27,912 bases of DNA from JAHEEL01 sp964195515 (GTDB taxonomy: Bacteria > Actinomycetota > Acidimicrobiia > Spongiisociales > UBA5794): contig CAXMQO010000084.1 of NCBI GenBank assembly GCA_964195515.1, positions 1-27,912 on the forward strand, in the 5' to 3' direction. Of this stretch, positions 1-5,773 are shown one piece after another; positions within the stretch are counted from its first letter, which is position 1; the number at the start of each line of letters is the position of its first letter. The notes beneath the pieces were generated by a model. It made no database searches and was not told where the DNA came from. It was given only the letters and a program-made list of their open reading frames with translations. The position numbers and the translations under genes were made by a program.

Positions 1-299
1 CGGCGACCGTGGCGCCCATCGACGGTCTTATGTTCACCGCGCCGAAGGGCGGTACGATCCGCTACACGAACTGGCGGCAGCGCGTCTGGGCGCCGATAGT
101 CGAGACGGCAGGTGTCGATGCGAACCCACACGACCTGCGCCACACCTGCGCGACACGCCTATTCACTGTCGACCGGTGGAACCCCGCCGAGGTGCAACGA
201 TTCCTCGGCCACTCCGACCCGCGGATCACGCTCGGGATCTACACCCACGTCTCATCTGACGACCTTCCGGCACCATCGGTACTGACCTCAAGCAGTTGA
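1..299 (+). CDS. Tyrosine recombinase (phage-type integrase), C-terminal part, 5' end outside window
   Basis: The frame is open from the first bases and ends at TGA 297-299, so only about the last 98 residues are present. They carry the catalytic half of a tyrosine site-specific recombinase: HDLRHT (the HxxR motif), then LGHSDPRIT and GIYTHV, where Tyr is the expected DNA-linking nucleophile. These enzymes cut and rejoin DNA at att sites to integrate or excise phages and genomic islands. The gene ends about 100 bp from the 3' end of the tRNA-Val gene and points towards it, the usual layout for an island integrated at a tRNA 3' end. Whether the missing N-terminal part is intact cannot be seen. 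The alternative is a remnant integrase. Confidence 0.88.
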   Translation, partial: ATVAPIDGLMFTAPKGGTIRYTNWRQRVWAPIVETAGVDANPHDLRHTCATRLFTVDRWNPAEVQRFLGHSDPRITLGIYTHVSSDDLPAPSVLTSSS

Positions 300-300
300 A

Positions 301-333
301 ATGTGGTCAGAATGTGGTCAGGCTGTGGTCAGC
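301..333 (+). repeat. Three 11-bp tandem repeats after the integrase
   Basis: TGTGGTCAG occurs at 302-310, 313-321 and 324-332, an exact 11-bp period, directly after the integrase stop codon. An inverted GACCAC follows at 334-339. The one-helical-turn spacing and the place between integrase and tRNA resemble arm-type integrase binding sites. That role is inferred. Confidence 0.7.
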
Positions 334-360
334 GACCACCCAGACCGTCCCCCCGAAACG

Positions 361-392
361 ACAGAAACCCTTGCAGCCGCACGGGTTTCTGT
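361..392 (-). terminator. Perfect 10-bp hairpin downstream of tRNA-Val
   Basis: ACAGAAACCC (361-370) pairs perfectly with GGGTTTCTGT (383-392) around a 12-nt loop. It starts 4 nt past the tRNA-Val 3' end on the minus strand, so it could end the tRNA transcript. The following T-tract on that strand is weak (CGTTTCGG). It lies between integrase and tRNA, so it could also serve the integrase gene. Confidence 0.5.
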
Positions 393-395
393 ACG

Positions 396-467
396 TGGGC
401 GCTGGCGGGATTGAACCGCCGACCTCTGCCGTGTCGAGGCAGCGCTCTGCCGCTGAGCTAAGCGCCC
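396..467 (-). tRNA. tRNA-Val (anticodon GAC)
   Basis: A complete 72-nt cloverleaf reads on the minus strand. The acceptor is GGGCGCT/AGCGCCC with discriminator A at 396, the D stem GCTC/GAGC, the anticodon stem CTGCC/GGCAG and the T stem GGCGG/CCGCC with TTCAATC loop. The anticodon GAC is at 433-435. The anticodon loop reads TCGACAC, which puts C at position 33 (base 436) where U is nearly universal. CCA is not encoded. It is the last gene of a Gly-Cys-Val tRNA cluster, and its 3' end faces the integrase. Confidence 0.93.
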
Positions 468-490
468 GTAGTGGGCATTGTATCCCGACG

Positions 491-561
491 AGGCGACGCC
501 GGGACTCGAACCCGGGTACAGGGTTTTGCAGACCCTTGCCTAACCACTCGGCCACGTCGCC
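491..561 (-). tRNA. tRNA-Cys (anticodon GCA)
   Basis: A 71-nt cloverleaf on the minus strand: acceptor GGCGACG/CGTCGCC, discriminator U (A at 491 on the plus strand) as is typical for tRNA-Cys, anticodon loop CTGCAAA giving GCA, and T arm CCGGG-TTCGAGT-CCCGG. No encoded CCA. It sits between tRNA-Gly and tRNA-Val in the same orientation, most likely in one primary transcript. Confidence 0.96.
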
Positions 562-601
562 GAGACCTTCGTCAGCAGAGGACGGCCGAAACCGTCCTCC
601 G

Positions 602-674
602 AGCGGATGACCGGATTCGAACCGGCGACCTCAACCTTGGCAAGGTTGCGCTCTACCAACTGAGCTACATCCGC
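602..674 (-). tRNA. tRNA-Gly (anticodon GCC)
   Basis: A 73-nt cloverleaf on the minus strand: acceptor GCGGATG/CATCCGC, D stem GCTC/GAGC, anticodon stem CAACC/GGTTG with loop TTGCCAA, and T arm with TTCGAAT. Discriminator U; no encoded CCA. It is the promoter-proximal tRNA of the Gly-Cys-Val cluster, a grouping seen widely in actinobacteria. Confidence 0.96.
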
Positions 675-684
675 GCAGACGCGC

Positions 685-690
685 AGGGTA
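685..690 (-). promoter_or_regulatory. Possible -10 of the tRNA cluster
   Basis: TACCCT on the minus strand (TANNNT form) lies 10 nt upstream of the tRNA-Gly 5' end. No good -35 is visible, and the region abuts the 3' end of dut. Confidence 0.35.
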
Positions 691-711
691 CCACGGCGTT
701 GCCCGAACAGC

Positions 712-1140
712 TCACGGGCCAGTTGACCCGAATCCTCCCGATCCGCGAAGAGATCCGGGGAGTTCCTCGACTGGAACAAACTCCTGAACCGTGACCGGGA
801 TGACCACGAACTGGGCGATTCGGTCGCCGCGATCGATCTCGAACGCCTCGCTCGACAGGTTGACCAACACGACCTTGATCTCGCCCCGGTAGCCGGCATC
901 GACAAGCCCCGGGCCGTTCACCACCGAAATGCCGTTGCGGGCCGCGAGGCCGCTCCGAGGTGTCACCAGTCCTGCGAATCCGTCGGGTATCGCCACAGCG
1001 ATCCCGGTCGGAACGACGGCACGTTGTCCGGCCTCCAGCCTCACGGGCTCCCGCGCATAGAGGTCGACACCGCCGTCTCCTGGATGTGCGTGTGCCGGAA
1101 TCGGCAGTCCATCGTCGAGCCGCTGCAGCGGGATCTCCAT
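712..1140 (-). CDS. dut: Deoxyuridine 5'-triphosphate nucleotidohydrolase (dUTPase)
   Basis: Hydrolyses dUTP to dUMP and pyrophosphate, keeping uracil out of DNA and feeding dTMP synthesis; the family acts as a homotrimer. All five motifs are visible in 142 residues: DGGVDLYA (22-29), PRSG (61-64), GLVDAGYRGEI (78-88, with catalytic Asp81 and uracil-stacking Tyr84), RIAQ (107-110) and the C-terminal RGSGGFGSTG P-loop-like tail. The ATG at 1140 was chosen because homology starts there and AGG lies upstream; the longer open frame to 1272 encodes no recognisable sequence. It diverges from the membrane-protein gene at 1252. Its 3' end lies just upstream of the tRNA cluster. Length is normal for bacterial trimeric dUTPases. 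Confidence 0.95.
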   Translation of the reverse strand: MEIPLQRLDDGLPIPAHAHPGDGGVDLYAREPVRLEAGQRAVVPTGIAVAIPDGFAGLVTPRSGLAARNGISVVNGPGLVDAGYRGEIKVVLVNLSSEAFEIDRGDRIAQFVVIPVTVQEFVPVEELPGSLRGSGGFGSTGP

Positions 1141-1251
1141 ATGCCTGAACCTCGATCGCTTGGCCGGGATGGTATCGCCATCGGAACCACCTCGGTGCTC
1201 ATACTGTCGACACATCGGCGGTATCGTCCCTACAACCGACCAAACGGATCT

Positions 1252-2379
1252 ATGGCCAGGAAAGAACCACAAATCCCGCTCCCCGGCAACGACGGCCGGT
1301 GGTTCCTCGAACTCGCAGGGGTGATCGAACCCGCTCCGAGGCTTACCGAGACCTATACGGAGCTGGAAGCACTGGAACCGCCGCCGGCATTCGTCGCATC
1401 CGAGAGTGTTGCAGTGGCCGCGGGCGCCGCAGCAGTGAGCGGTTCGCTATCCGCCGACACCAACGGAGAGACCGCAGGAGACTACGAGACCTTCGTGCCC
1501 GTTGCTCCGCGATCCGACGACGGTCTCAAGGACTGGCGACCTGATGATGTCTCACCCCGGCTGGGTCGGCACGGTTTCGGACGGTGGCTGGCCGGCGCAC
1601 TCTTCGTACTCGCCGTCGCCGCCGTCGCACTCGCCGTGTTCCTGCTCCCACGCGCCGTCCAGAGCGAGGCCGATGCGCTCGCAACCGGCTACTCCCAGTC
1701 GCTCACCGATCTGCGCAATGAACTCCCCAACTCCCAGGGCGCCCTCGCGAGCCTCACCGATCCAGCGAGCACTCCGGAAGCCGTGTCAGCTTCGGTGCCC
1801 GCGATCGGGGACCTCAACACGCGAGGAACCGTCGTCATCAGTCTTGCCACCACCCCCCTGCCATCCACGCTCGTCTTGATTCCGCGGGGTCCACTCGAGG
1901 CGCTCGATCCGACGCGGACCACAATGCTCATCCTCGGTGCCGAAGCGGAAGGGATCTCCGGCCGCCTTGCAACGACATTCACCTATCGCTCCACCGTGCC
2001 GGCGCTCTTCGCCACCCCTGATCTGCCGGTTGAGGCCGATTCTGCAACCACCGACGCTCTGAGCGTCGCCCTGGCCGAATCGCTCGCCGAGACCGCGCGC
2101 CTCGTTGCGGGCCTCCCGCCGGATCCGACGTTCACAGAGACGCGCGATCTCGCAACCAAGGCATCCGAGCGATATGCCACCTGGCAATTGGAGTACCTCG
2201 ACGCATTGCGAGAAGGCGATACCGACCGGGCAGCTGATCTCATCGTCGAACTCGACGCAGCAGGCAATGACATCGTTGCTGCACTCGGCGTCGCCCTAGG
2301 AGTCGTCCGAGTCGAGGTTGATCCACGGATCGTCGCACTCGCGATTGAGACCGAGACCGCGATCATCGACATTCCGTAG
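1252..2379 (+). CDS. Single-pass membrane protein of unknown function
   Basis: I do not recognise this family. The 375-residue product has an N-terminal stretch of about 110 residues, acidic and Ala-rich, without a signal peptide. One strong transmembrane segment follows (about 112-133, WLAGALFVLAVAAVALAVF). The remaining 240 residues, probably extracytoplasmic, are rich in Ala, Thr and acidic residues and look largely helical. The ATG at 1252 is preferred because upstream frame (to 1024) overlaps the divergent dut coding region. TATCGT at 1222-1227 could be a -10 element giving a short leader. It converges on nrdR, with only 2 bp between stop codons. Nothing links it functionally to dut or nrdR beyond position. 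Confidence 0.72.
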   Translation: MARKEPQIPLPGNDGRWFLELAGVIEPAPRLTETYTELEALEPPPAFVASESVAVAAGAAAVSGSLSADTNGETAGDYETFVPVAPRSDDGLKDWRPDDVSPRLGRHGFGRWLAGALFVLAVAAVALAVFLLPRAVQSEADALATGYSQSLTDLRNELPNSQGALASLTDPASTPEAVSASVPAIGDLNTRGTVVISLATTPLPSTLVLIPRGPLEALDPTRTTMLILGAEAEGISGRLATTFTYRSTVPALFATPDLPVEADSATTDALSVALAESLAETARLVAGLPPDPTFTETRDLATKASERYATWQLEYLDALREGDTDRAADLIVELDAAGNDIVAALGVALGVVRVEVDPRIVALAIETETAIIDIP

Positions 2380-2381
2380 GC

Positions 2382-2849
2382 CTACGAGACGGTCGCGTCG
2401 TCGGCCCTCTGCTCGAGAGCCGCGGCCTCACGCTCGAAGTCGCCTGCCCCCTGGAACTCCTTGTACACCGAGGCAAACCGCAGGTAGCCGACATCGTCGA
2501 GATCACGGAGTTCCGCGAGAACGGCCTTGCCGAGTTCGTCACTCGTGACGAGCGCAGAACCTCCTCGTGCCGAGGCCTCGATCCTCGCAACAATGTCTTC
2601 GATGGTCCCTTCTGGTACCGGCCGATCAGCAAGTGCCGACTCGAGCCCACGACGCACCTTCTCCCGATCGAACGCCTCGCGCCGACCGCTGCGTTTGACA
2701 ACGGTTGCCCTGATCACCGGGCGTTCGAACGTGGTGAATCGCTCGCCGCACACCAAACACCCACGACGGCGTCGAATCGCTCCGCCGGACTCGGCCGGTC
2801 GCGAATCAATCACCCGGGTGTCTTCGGTAGCACACAACGGACATCTCAT
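2382..2849 (-). CDS. nrdR: Transcriptional repressor NrdR of ribonucleotide reductase genes
   Basis: Represses ribonucleotide reductase operons in response to bound ATP/dATP. The 155-residue protein starts with a zinc ribbon (Cys3, Cys6, Cys31, Cys34: MRCPLC ... CLVCGERF). It continues with the ATP-cone domain (VVKRSGRREAFDREKV onward) and ends with an acidic Ala-rich tail. The length fits the family (about 150). The ATG at 2849 was chosen because NrdR begins with MxCPxC; the 16 residues upstream have no counterpart. On the minus strand TACGCT ends 10 nt before the ATG, so the transcript may have almost no leader. No nrd genes lie in the window, so its targets are elsewhere. Confidence 0.96.
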   Translation of the reverse strand: MRCPLCATEDTRVIDSRPAESGGAIRRRRGCLVCGERFTTFERPVIRATVVKRSGRREAFDREKVRRGLESALADRPVPEGTIEDIVARIEASARGGSALVTSDELGKAVLAELRDLDDVGYLRFASVYKEFQGAGDFEREAAALEQRADDATVS

Positions 2850-2924
2850 CGTGCCCGAGAGCGTACTCCCCAGCGGGGTGGAATGACCCGAAGACATGCG
2901 AATCGCTCTCGTATGCCCGGTCGG

Positions 2925-3221
2925 TCAGGCCCCGTCGGGAGATGGAATCTGGAGAACCTCACCGATTCGGATCGCCGACGTCGGCAGATCGTTCAGAGCC
3001 TGAATCGTCGAGATCATGCCGCGCACGTCTTCATCCGGGGTGATCGTATCGGCAGCGATCGACCAGAGCGTGTCGCCTGCATGGACCCGGTACTCCACCG
3101 TCGCGAGGGGGTCGCCGCCCGTCATTGCATGAACGGCAGTGGCGAGGAGGAGCACGAACGCTGCAACCGTCGTGGAGATGATGACCAACGCTCTGGCGCT
3201 GGTGCTTCGTTGCGAAATCAT
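2925..3221 (-). CDS. Small membrane-anchored LysM protein, probable SOS cell-division inhibitor (YneA/Rv2719c-like)
   Basis: The 98-residue product has a short cytoplasmic start, one transmembrane or signal-anchor segment (about 11-32, ALVIISTTVAAFVLLLATAV) and a single peptidoglycan-binding LysM domain (about 43-93, VEYRVHAGDTLWSIA ... IRIGEVLQIP). The ATG at 3221 has a strong ribosome binding site (GGAGGAG at about -6 to -12), which rules out the longer frame to 3410. It diverges from lexA, and its promoter carries an SOS box between -35 and -10. In Bacillus (YneA) and mycobacteria (Rv2719c/ChiZ), a LysM protein divergent from lexA is induced by DNA damage and delays septation. This product has no room for a hydrolase domain. 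The checkpoint role is inferred from context. Confidence 0.85.
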   Translation of the reverse strand: MISQRSTSARALVIISTTVAAFVLLLATAVHAMTGGDPLATVEYRVHAGDTLWSIAADTITPDEDVRGMISTIQALNDLPTSAIRIGEVLQIPSPDGA

Positions 3222-3347
3222 CCGTGTCTCCTCCTCGTTCGCCAATCTGCCATTCGCCGACTCTCGCCGGCCCTGTGCGGTGGGCTTGGCCCACGATGCG
3301 AACGTACCGCCCGGGTGTGACAGAAAACGGAGATCCCTACCACCTGC

Positions 3348-3361
3348 CGAACGTCTGTTCG
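3348..3361. promoter_or_regulatory. SOS box 1 (LexA operator)
   Basis: CGAACGTCTGTTCG matches the actinobacterial/Gram-positive LexA operator CGAAC-N4-GTTCG. It lies about 20 bp inside the predicted transcribed region of the LysM gene, so LexA here could act as a roadblock. Confidence 0.88.
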
Positions 3362-3372
3362 TATCCTCATAG

Positions 3373-3401
3373 ACACTACCGAACATATGTTCGGTCGTCA
3401 A
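3373..3401 (-). promoter_or_regulatory. SOS-controlled promoter of the LysM gene
   Basis: On the minus strand TTGACG (3396-3401) and TAGTGT (3373-3378) are separated by exactly 17 bp, and SOS box 2 fills that spacer. Bound LexA would block RNA polymerase directly. The start point would be near 3366, giving a leader of about 145 nt. Confidence 0.8.
3380..3393. promoter_or_regulatory. SOS box 2 (LexA operator)
   Basis: CGAACATATGTTCG is a perfect palindrome and full consensus match. It lies inside the -35/-10 spacer of the LysM promoter and upstream of the lexA promoter. Confidence 0.93.
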
Positions 3402-3403
3402 GT

Positions 3404-3417
3404 CGAACATATGTTTG
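3404..3417. promoter_or_regulatory. SOS box 3 (LexA operator)
   Basis: CGAACATATGTTTG matches the operator with one change in the right half. It overlaps the proposed lexA -35 and so fits lexA autorepression. Confidence 0.88.
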
Positions 3418-3443
3418 GTCTCGGTGTCGAATTCCGCTAGCGT
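3415..3443 (+). promoter_or_regulatory. Probable lexA promoter
   Basis: TTGGTC (3415-3420), 17 bp, TAGCGT (3438-3443). The -35 overlaps SOS box 3. Both hexamers are moderate matches, so the exact elements are uncertain. Confidence 0.5.
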
Positions 3444-3469
3444 GGCCCCAAGCGAACGAGGGGCACACC

Positions 3470-4105
3470 GTGGATCGAAGGCACGATCTCACCGACCGGC
3501 GGCGTCAGATCCTTGATCTGATCAGCGAGACCGTTCAGAACCGCGGCTATCCGCCGTCGGTTCGAGAAATCGGCGAGTCCGTCGGGCTCTCCTCGCCTTC
3601 GACCGTACACAGCCACCTCTCCGAACTCGAGCGAGCGGGCTACCTCCGCCGCGATCCAAGCAAACCCCGGGCGATCGAAGTGATCGACGACGGCTCTTCC
3701 GAGGCCTCGCTCCATCGGGCACCAACCCGTGACGTACCGCTCGTCGGACGGATCGCCGCTGGTACGCCGATCCTCGCTGAAGAGGACATCCAGGAGATCT
3801 ACCCCCTCCCGACCGAACTCGTCGGCAACGACCCCGTCTTCATGCTCGTTGTTCGAGGCGACTCAATGATCGACGCGGGAATCTTCGATGGCGACTACGT
3901 GGTCGTCAGGCGTCAGCCGACCGCGAGCGACGGCCAGATTGTCGCTGCGCTCGTTGGTGAAGACGAAGCCACCGTGAAACGCCTCCAGCGAAAGGGCGGA
4001 CGAGTCATTCTCGAAGCAGAAAACCCGGCATATGCCCCGATGGTCTTCACCGAAGGTGTCGAGATTCTCGGCATCGTCGTCGCCGTATTGCGACGAGTCG
4101 AGTAG
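3470..4105 (+). CDS. lexA: SOS response repressor LexA
   Basis: Represses DNA-damage genes and cleaves itself when stimulated by RecA filaments. The 211 residues hold an N-terminal winged helix (about 1-70, with PPSVREIGESVGLSSPSTVHSHL as recognition region) and a C-terminal S24 peptidase domain. The scissile bond is Ala97-Gly98 (GRIAAGTP), with Ser132 (RGDSMID) and Lys170 (EATVKRL) as catalytic dyad. The start is GTG 3470, preceded by GAGGGG at a 7-nt distance. The open frame to 3224 runs back through the operators and LysM promoter, so it is not coding. Three SOS boxes upstream show autorepression shared with the divergent LysM gene. It converges on dapF with 1 bp between. Confidence 0.97.
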   Translation: MDRRHDLTDRRRQILDLISETVQNRGYPPSVREIGESVGLSSPSTVHSHLSELERAGYLRRDPSKPRAIEVIDDGSSEASLHRAPTRDVPLVGRIAAGTPILAEEDIQEIYPLPTELVGNDPVFMLVVRGDSMIDAGIFDGDYVVVRRQPTASDGQIVAALVGEDEATVKRLQRKGGRVILEAENPAYAPMVFTEGVEILGIVVAVLRRVE

Positions 4106-4106
4106 G

Positions 4107-4865
4107 TCAGTCAACCGTTCCGCGGTAGACGATCGATGCTGGGCCGGTCATCCAGGCACCGGCACCATCGAATTCGATCAGCAGTTCGCCGCCGGGCAAA
4201 ACAACCGTGACGGCATCGTCAAGCTGATGAACGGCCCGAGCGGCGAACGCGGCGGCCGCGGAACCGGTTCCGGAGGCCTGCGTCTCCCCGACGCCGCGCT
4301 CCCACACTCGCACCTTGATCCGATTCCCCTCGTCGAATTCGACGAACTCGACGTTTGAGCCGTCCGGGAACATGGCGTCCCGTTCGATTCTCGGACCGAC
4401 GCCGCCTACGTCCGCTTCGTCAACATCGTCGACAAAGAGCACAGCATGAGGGTTCCCCACACCCACCGGACGCACGGTGTGACCTGCCACGATCAGCTCC
4501 TCGGTCCGATAGGCGTGTGGCACCCCAACGAACGCTCGAACGATCCCATCCGCACGAATCGTCGCAGGATGATCGCCGACCGCAGATCGGATGGTGAGCG
4601 CGGGACCCTCCACTATGCCCTGTTCAACGGCGATGAGAGCGACACAGCGCAATCCGTTGCCACACATCTCCGCCTCGCCTCCGTCGGCGTTCCAGTAGCG
4701 CATCGCAACGGTGGTCGCGTCGATAGCGGTGATCTCCAAGACTCCGTCGGCGCCGATCCCTGTCTTTCGCTCACACATTTCGGCGATGCGCTCGAGTGAC
4801 ACCGCGAGCGGTTCCGATACGACGATGAAGTCGTTCCCGAGGCCTTCCGCCTTCACGAAGTCCAT
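4107..4865 (-). CDS. dapF: Diaminopimelate epimerase, with Ser in place of the second catalytic Cys
   Basis: Interconverts LL- and meso-diaminopimelate for lysine and peptidoglycan. The 252-residue protein has both halves of the DapF fold: GLGNDFIV (8-15), GADG (38-41) and the first active-site motif ADGGEAEMCGNGLRC with Cys68. The second motif, usually GETxxCGTG, reads GETQASGTGSAA. The expected Cys is Ser198, codon TCC on the minus strand at 4272-4274. In the classical two-base mechanism both Cys residues are needed, so this enzyme may be slow, one-sided or changed in specificity. It is last in the leftward run rny-miaB-miaA-dapF, and its start overlaps the miaA end by 13 bp. dapA and dapB lie in the same window, so the pathway is present. 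Confidence 0.93.
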   Translation of the reverse strand: MDFVKAEGLGNDFIVVSEPLAVSLERIAEMCERKTGIGADGVLEITAIDATTVAMRYWNADGGEAEMCGNGLRCVALIAVEQGIVEGPALTIRSAVGDHPATIRADGIVRAFVGVPHAYRTEELIVAGHTVRPVGVGNPHAVLFVDDVDEADVGGVGPRIERDAMFPDGSNVEFVEFDEGNRIKVRVWERGVGETQASGTGSAAAAFAARAVHQLDDAVTVVLPGGELLIEFDGAGAWMTGPASIVYRGTVD

Positions 4866-5773
4866 GGCGTGTCCATTTCGAGTTGGTCAAGAGCGGAGCG
4901 AAGCACCTGTTCAGATTCATGGTGCCACGGAATCCACCGAATGCGGGGATCCCGACGGAAGTATGTTCTTTGGCGTTTCACAAGCGATGCGGTTGCCGTG
5001 ATCGCATCTTCGCGGGCTTGATCAAGATCGCGATCCTCCTCGATCACCGGGAGCAACTCGCGGTAGCCGACCGCCTGTCTCGCGGTGCGTCCCAGTGTGG
5101 GAGCGAGAGCGGCAACCTCGTCGACCAGGCCATCGTCGAGCATAGCGTCGAAGCGTTCCTCGATCCGTTGGCGTATCACCGGTCCCGGATCGATGCCGAT
5201 CGCTGTGAACGTCCGCAGCGGCCGGTACGTCCGAACCGCCTGCGCTTGATCTGAAGCTGCTCGGGACGTCGGCGTCGCACCGGTAAGTCGCATGATCTCG
5301 ACGGCGCGAAGAACGCGACGCGGATTCGCCATGTCCATGACCTCCCCCGCCGTCGGATCGGCGCCGGCGAGTTCCTCTCTCAGATCGTCTGCGGTTGCCG
5401 ACTCGAGTTGGGTGCGAAGATCTGCATCCGTCGCCGGGAACTCCAGAGGATCTATCAGGGATCGGAAGTGCAGGCCGGAACCGCCCGCGATCACGACCGT
5501 CTCACCCGACGACTCGATCCGGTCGAGGACCTTCCTCCCGGCAGCCTGGAACTCAGCAACGGTGTACCCATCCGAGGGATCAGCAACGTCGACGAGGTGG
5601 TACGCGAACCGACGGCGGGTACCCAGGTCCGGTTTTGCCGTGCCGATATCCATACCACGGAAGACCTGCATCGAGTCGACCGACAGAATCTCCGCGCCGA
5701 GCCGGACGGCGATTGCCTCGGCGATCTCGGACTTCCCGGCGGCGGTAGGGCCCAGTACGGCGATGATGCTCAG
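4853..5773 (-). CDS. miaA: tRNA dimethylallyltransferase, probable CTG start
   Basis: Transfers a dimethylallyl group from DMAPP to N6 of A37 in tRNAs reading UNN codons, the substrate for MiaB next door. Visible motifs: P-loop GPTAAGKS (8-15), DSMQVFRGMDIGTAKP, GGSGLHF (GGTGLY equivalent), RAVEIMRLTG and KRQRTYFRRD. The first ATG in frame (5671) would remove the first 34 residues, including the P-loop. The homologous frame continues upstream to CTG 5773, with AGGGGG 7 nt before it and a 4-nt CTGA overlap with the miaB stop codon. No ATG, GTG or TTG is suitably placed; ATT 5779 is too close to that site. The CTG gives 306 residues, the normal family length. Confidence 0.93.
   Translation of the reverse strand: MSIIAVLGPTAAGKSEIAEAIAVRLGAEILSVDSMQVFRGMDIGTAKPDLGTRRRFAYHLVDVADPSDGYTVAEFQAAGRKVLDRIESSGETVVIAGGSGLHFRSLIDPLEFPATDADLRTQLESATADDLREELAGADPTAGEVMDMANPRRVLRAVEIMRLTGATPTSRAASDQAQAVRTYRPLRTFTAIGIDPGPVIRQRIEERFDAMLDDGLVDEVAALAPTLGRTARQAVGYRELLPVIEEDRDLDQAREDAITATASLVKRQRTYFRRDPRIRWIPWHHESEQVLRSALDQLEMDTPWTS

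Noticed and set aside
296..610. Open frames across the tRNA cluster on both strands
   Set aside because: They are translations of tRNA genes and spacers.
1024..1251. Upstream extension of the membrane protein gene
   Set aside because: It overlaps dut on the other strand and looks like antisense sequence.
3224..3469. Upstream extension of the lexA frame
   Set aside because: It runs through three SOS boxes and the divergent promoter and has no LexA homology; GTG 3470 has a good ribosome binding site.
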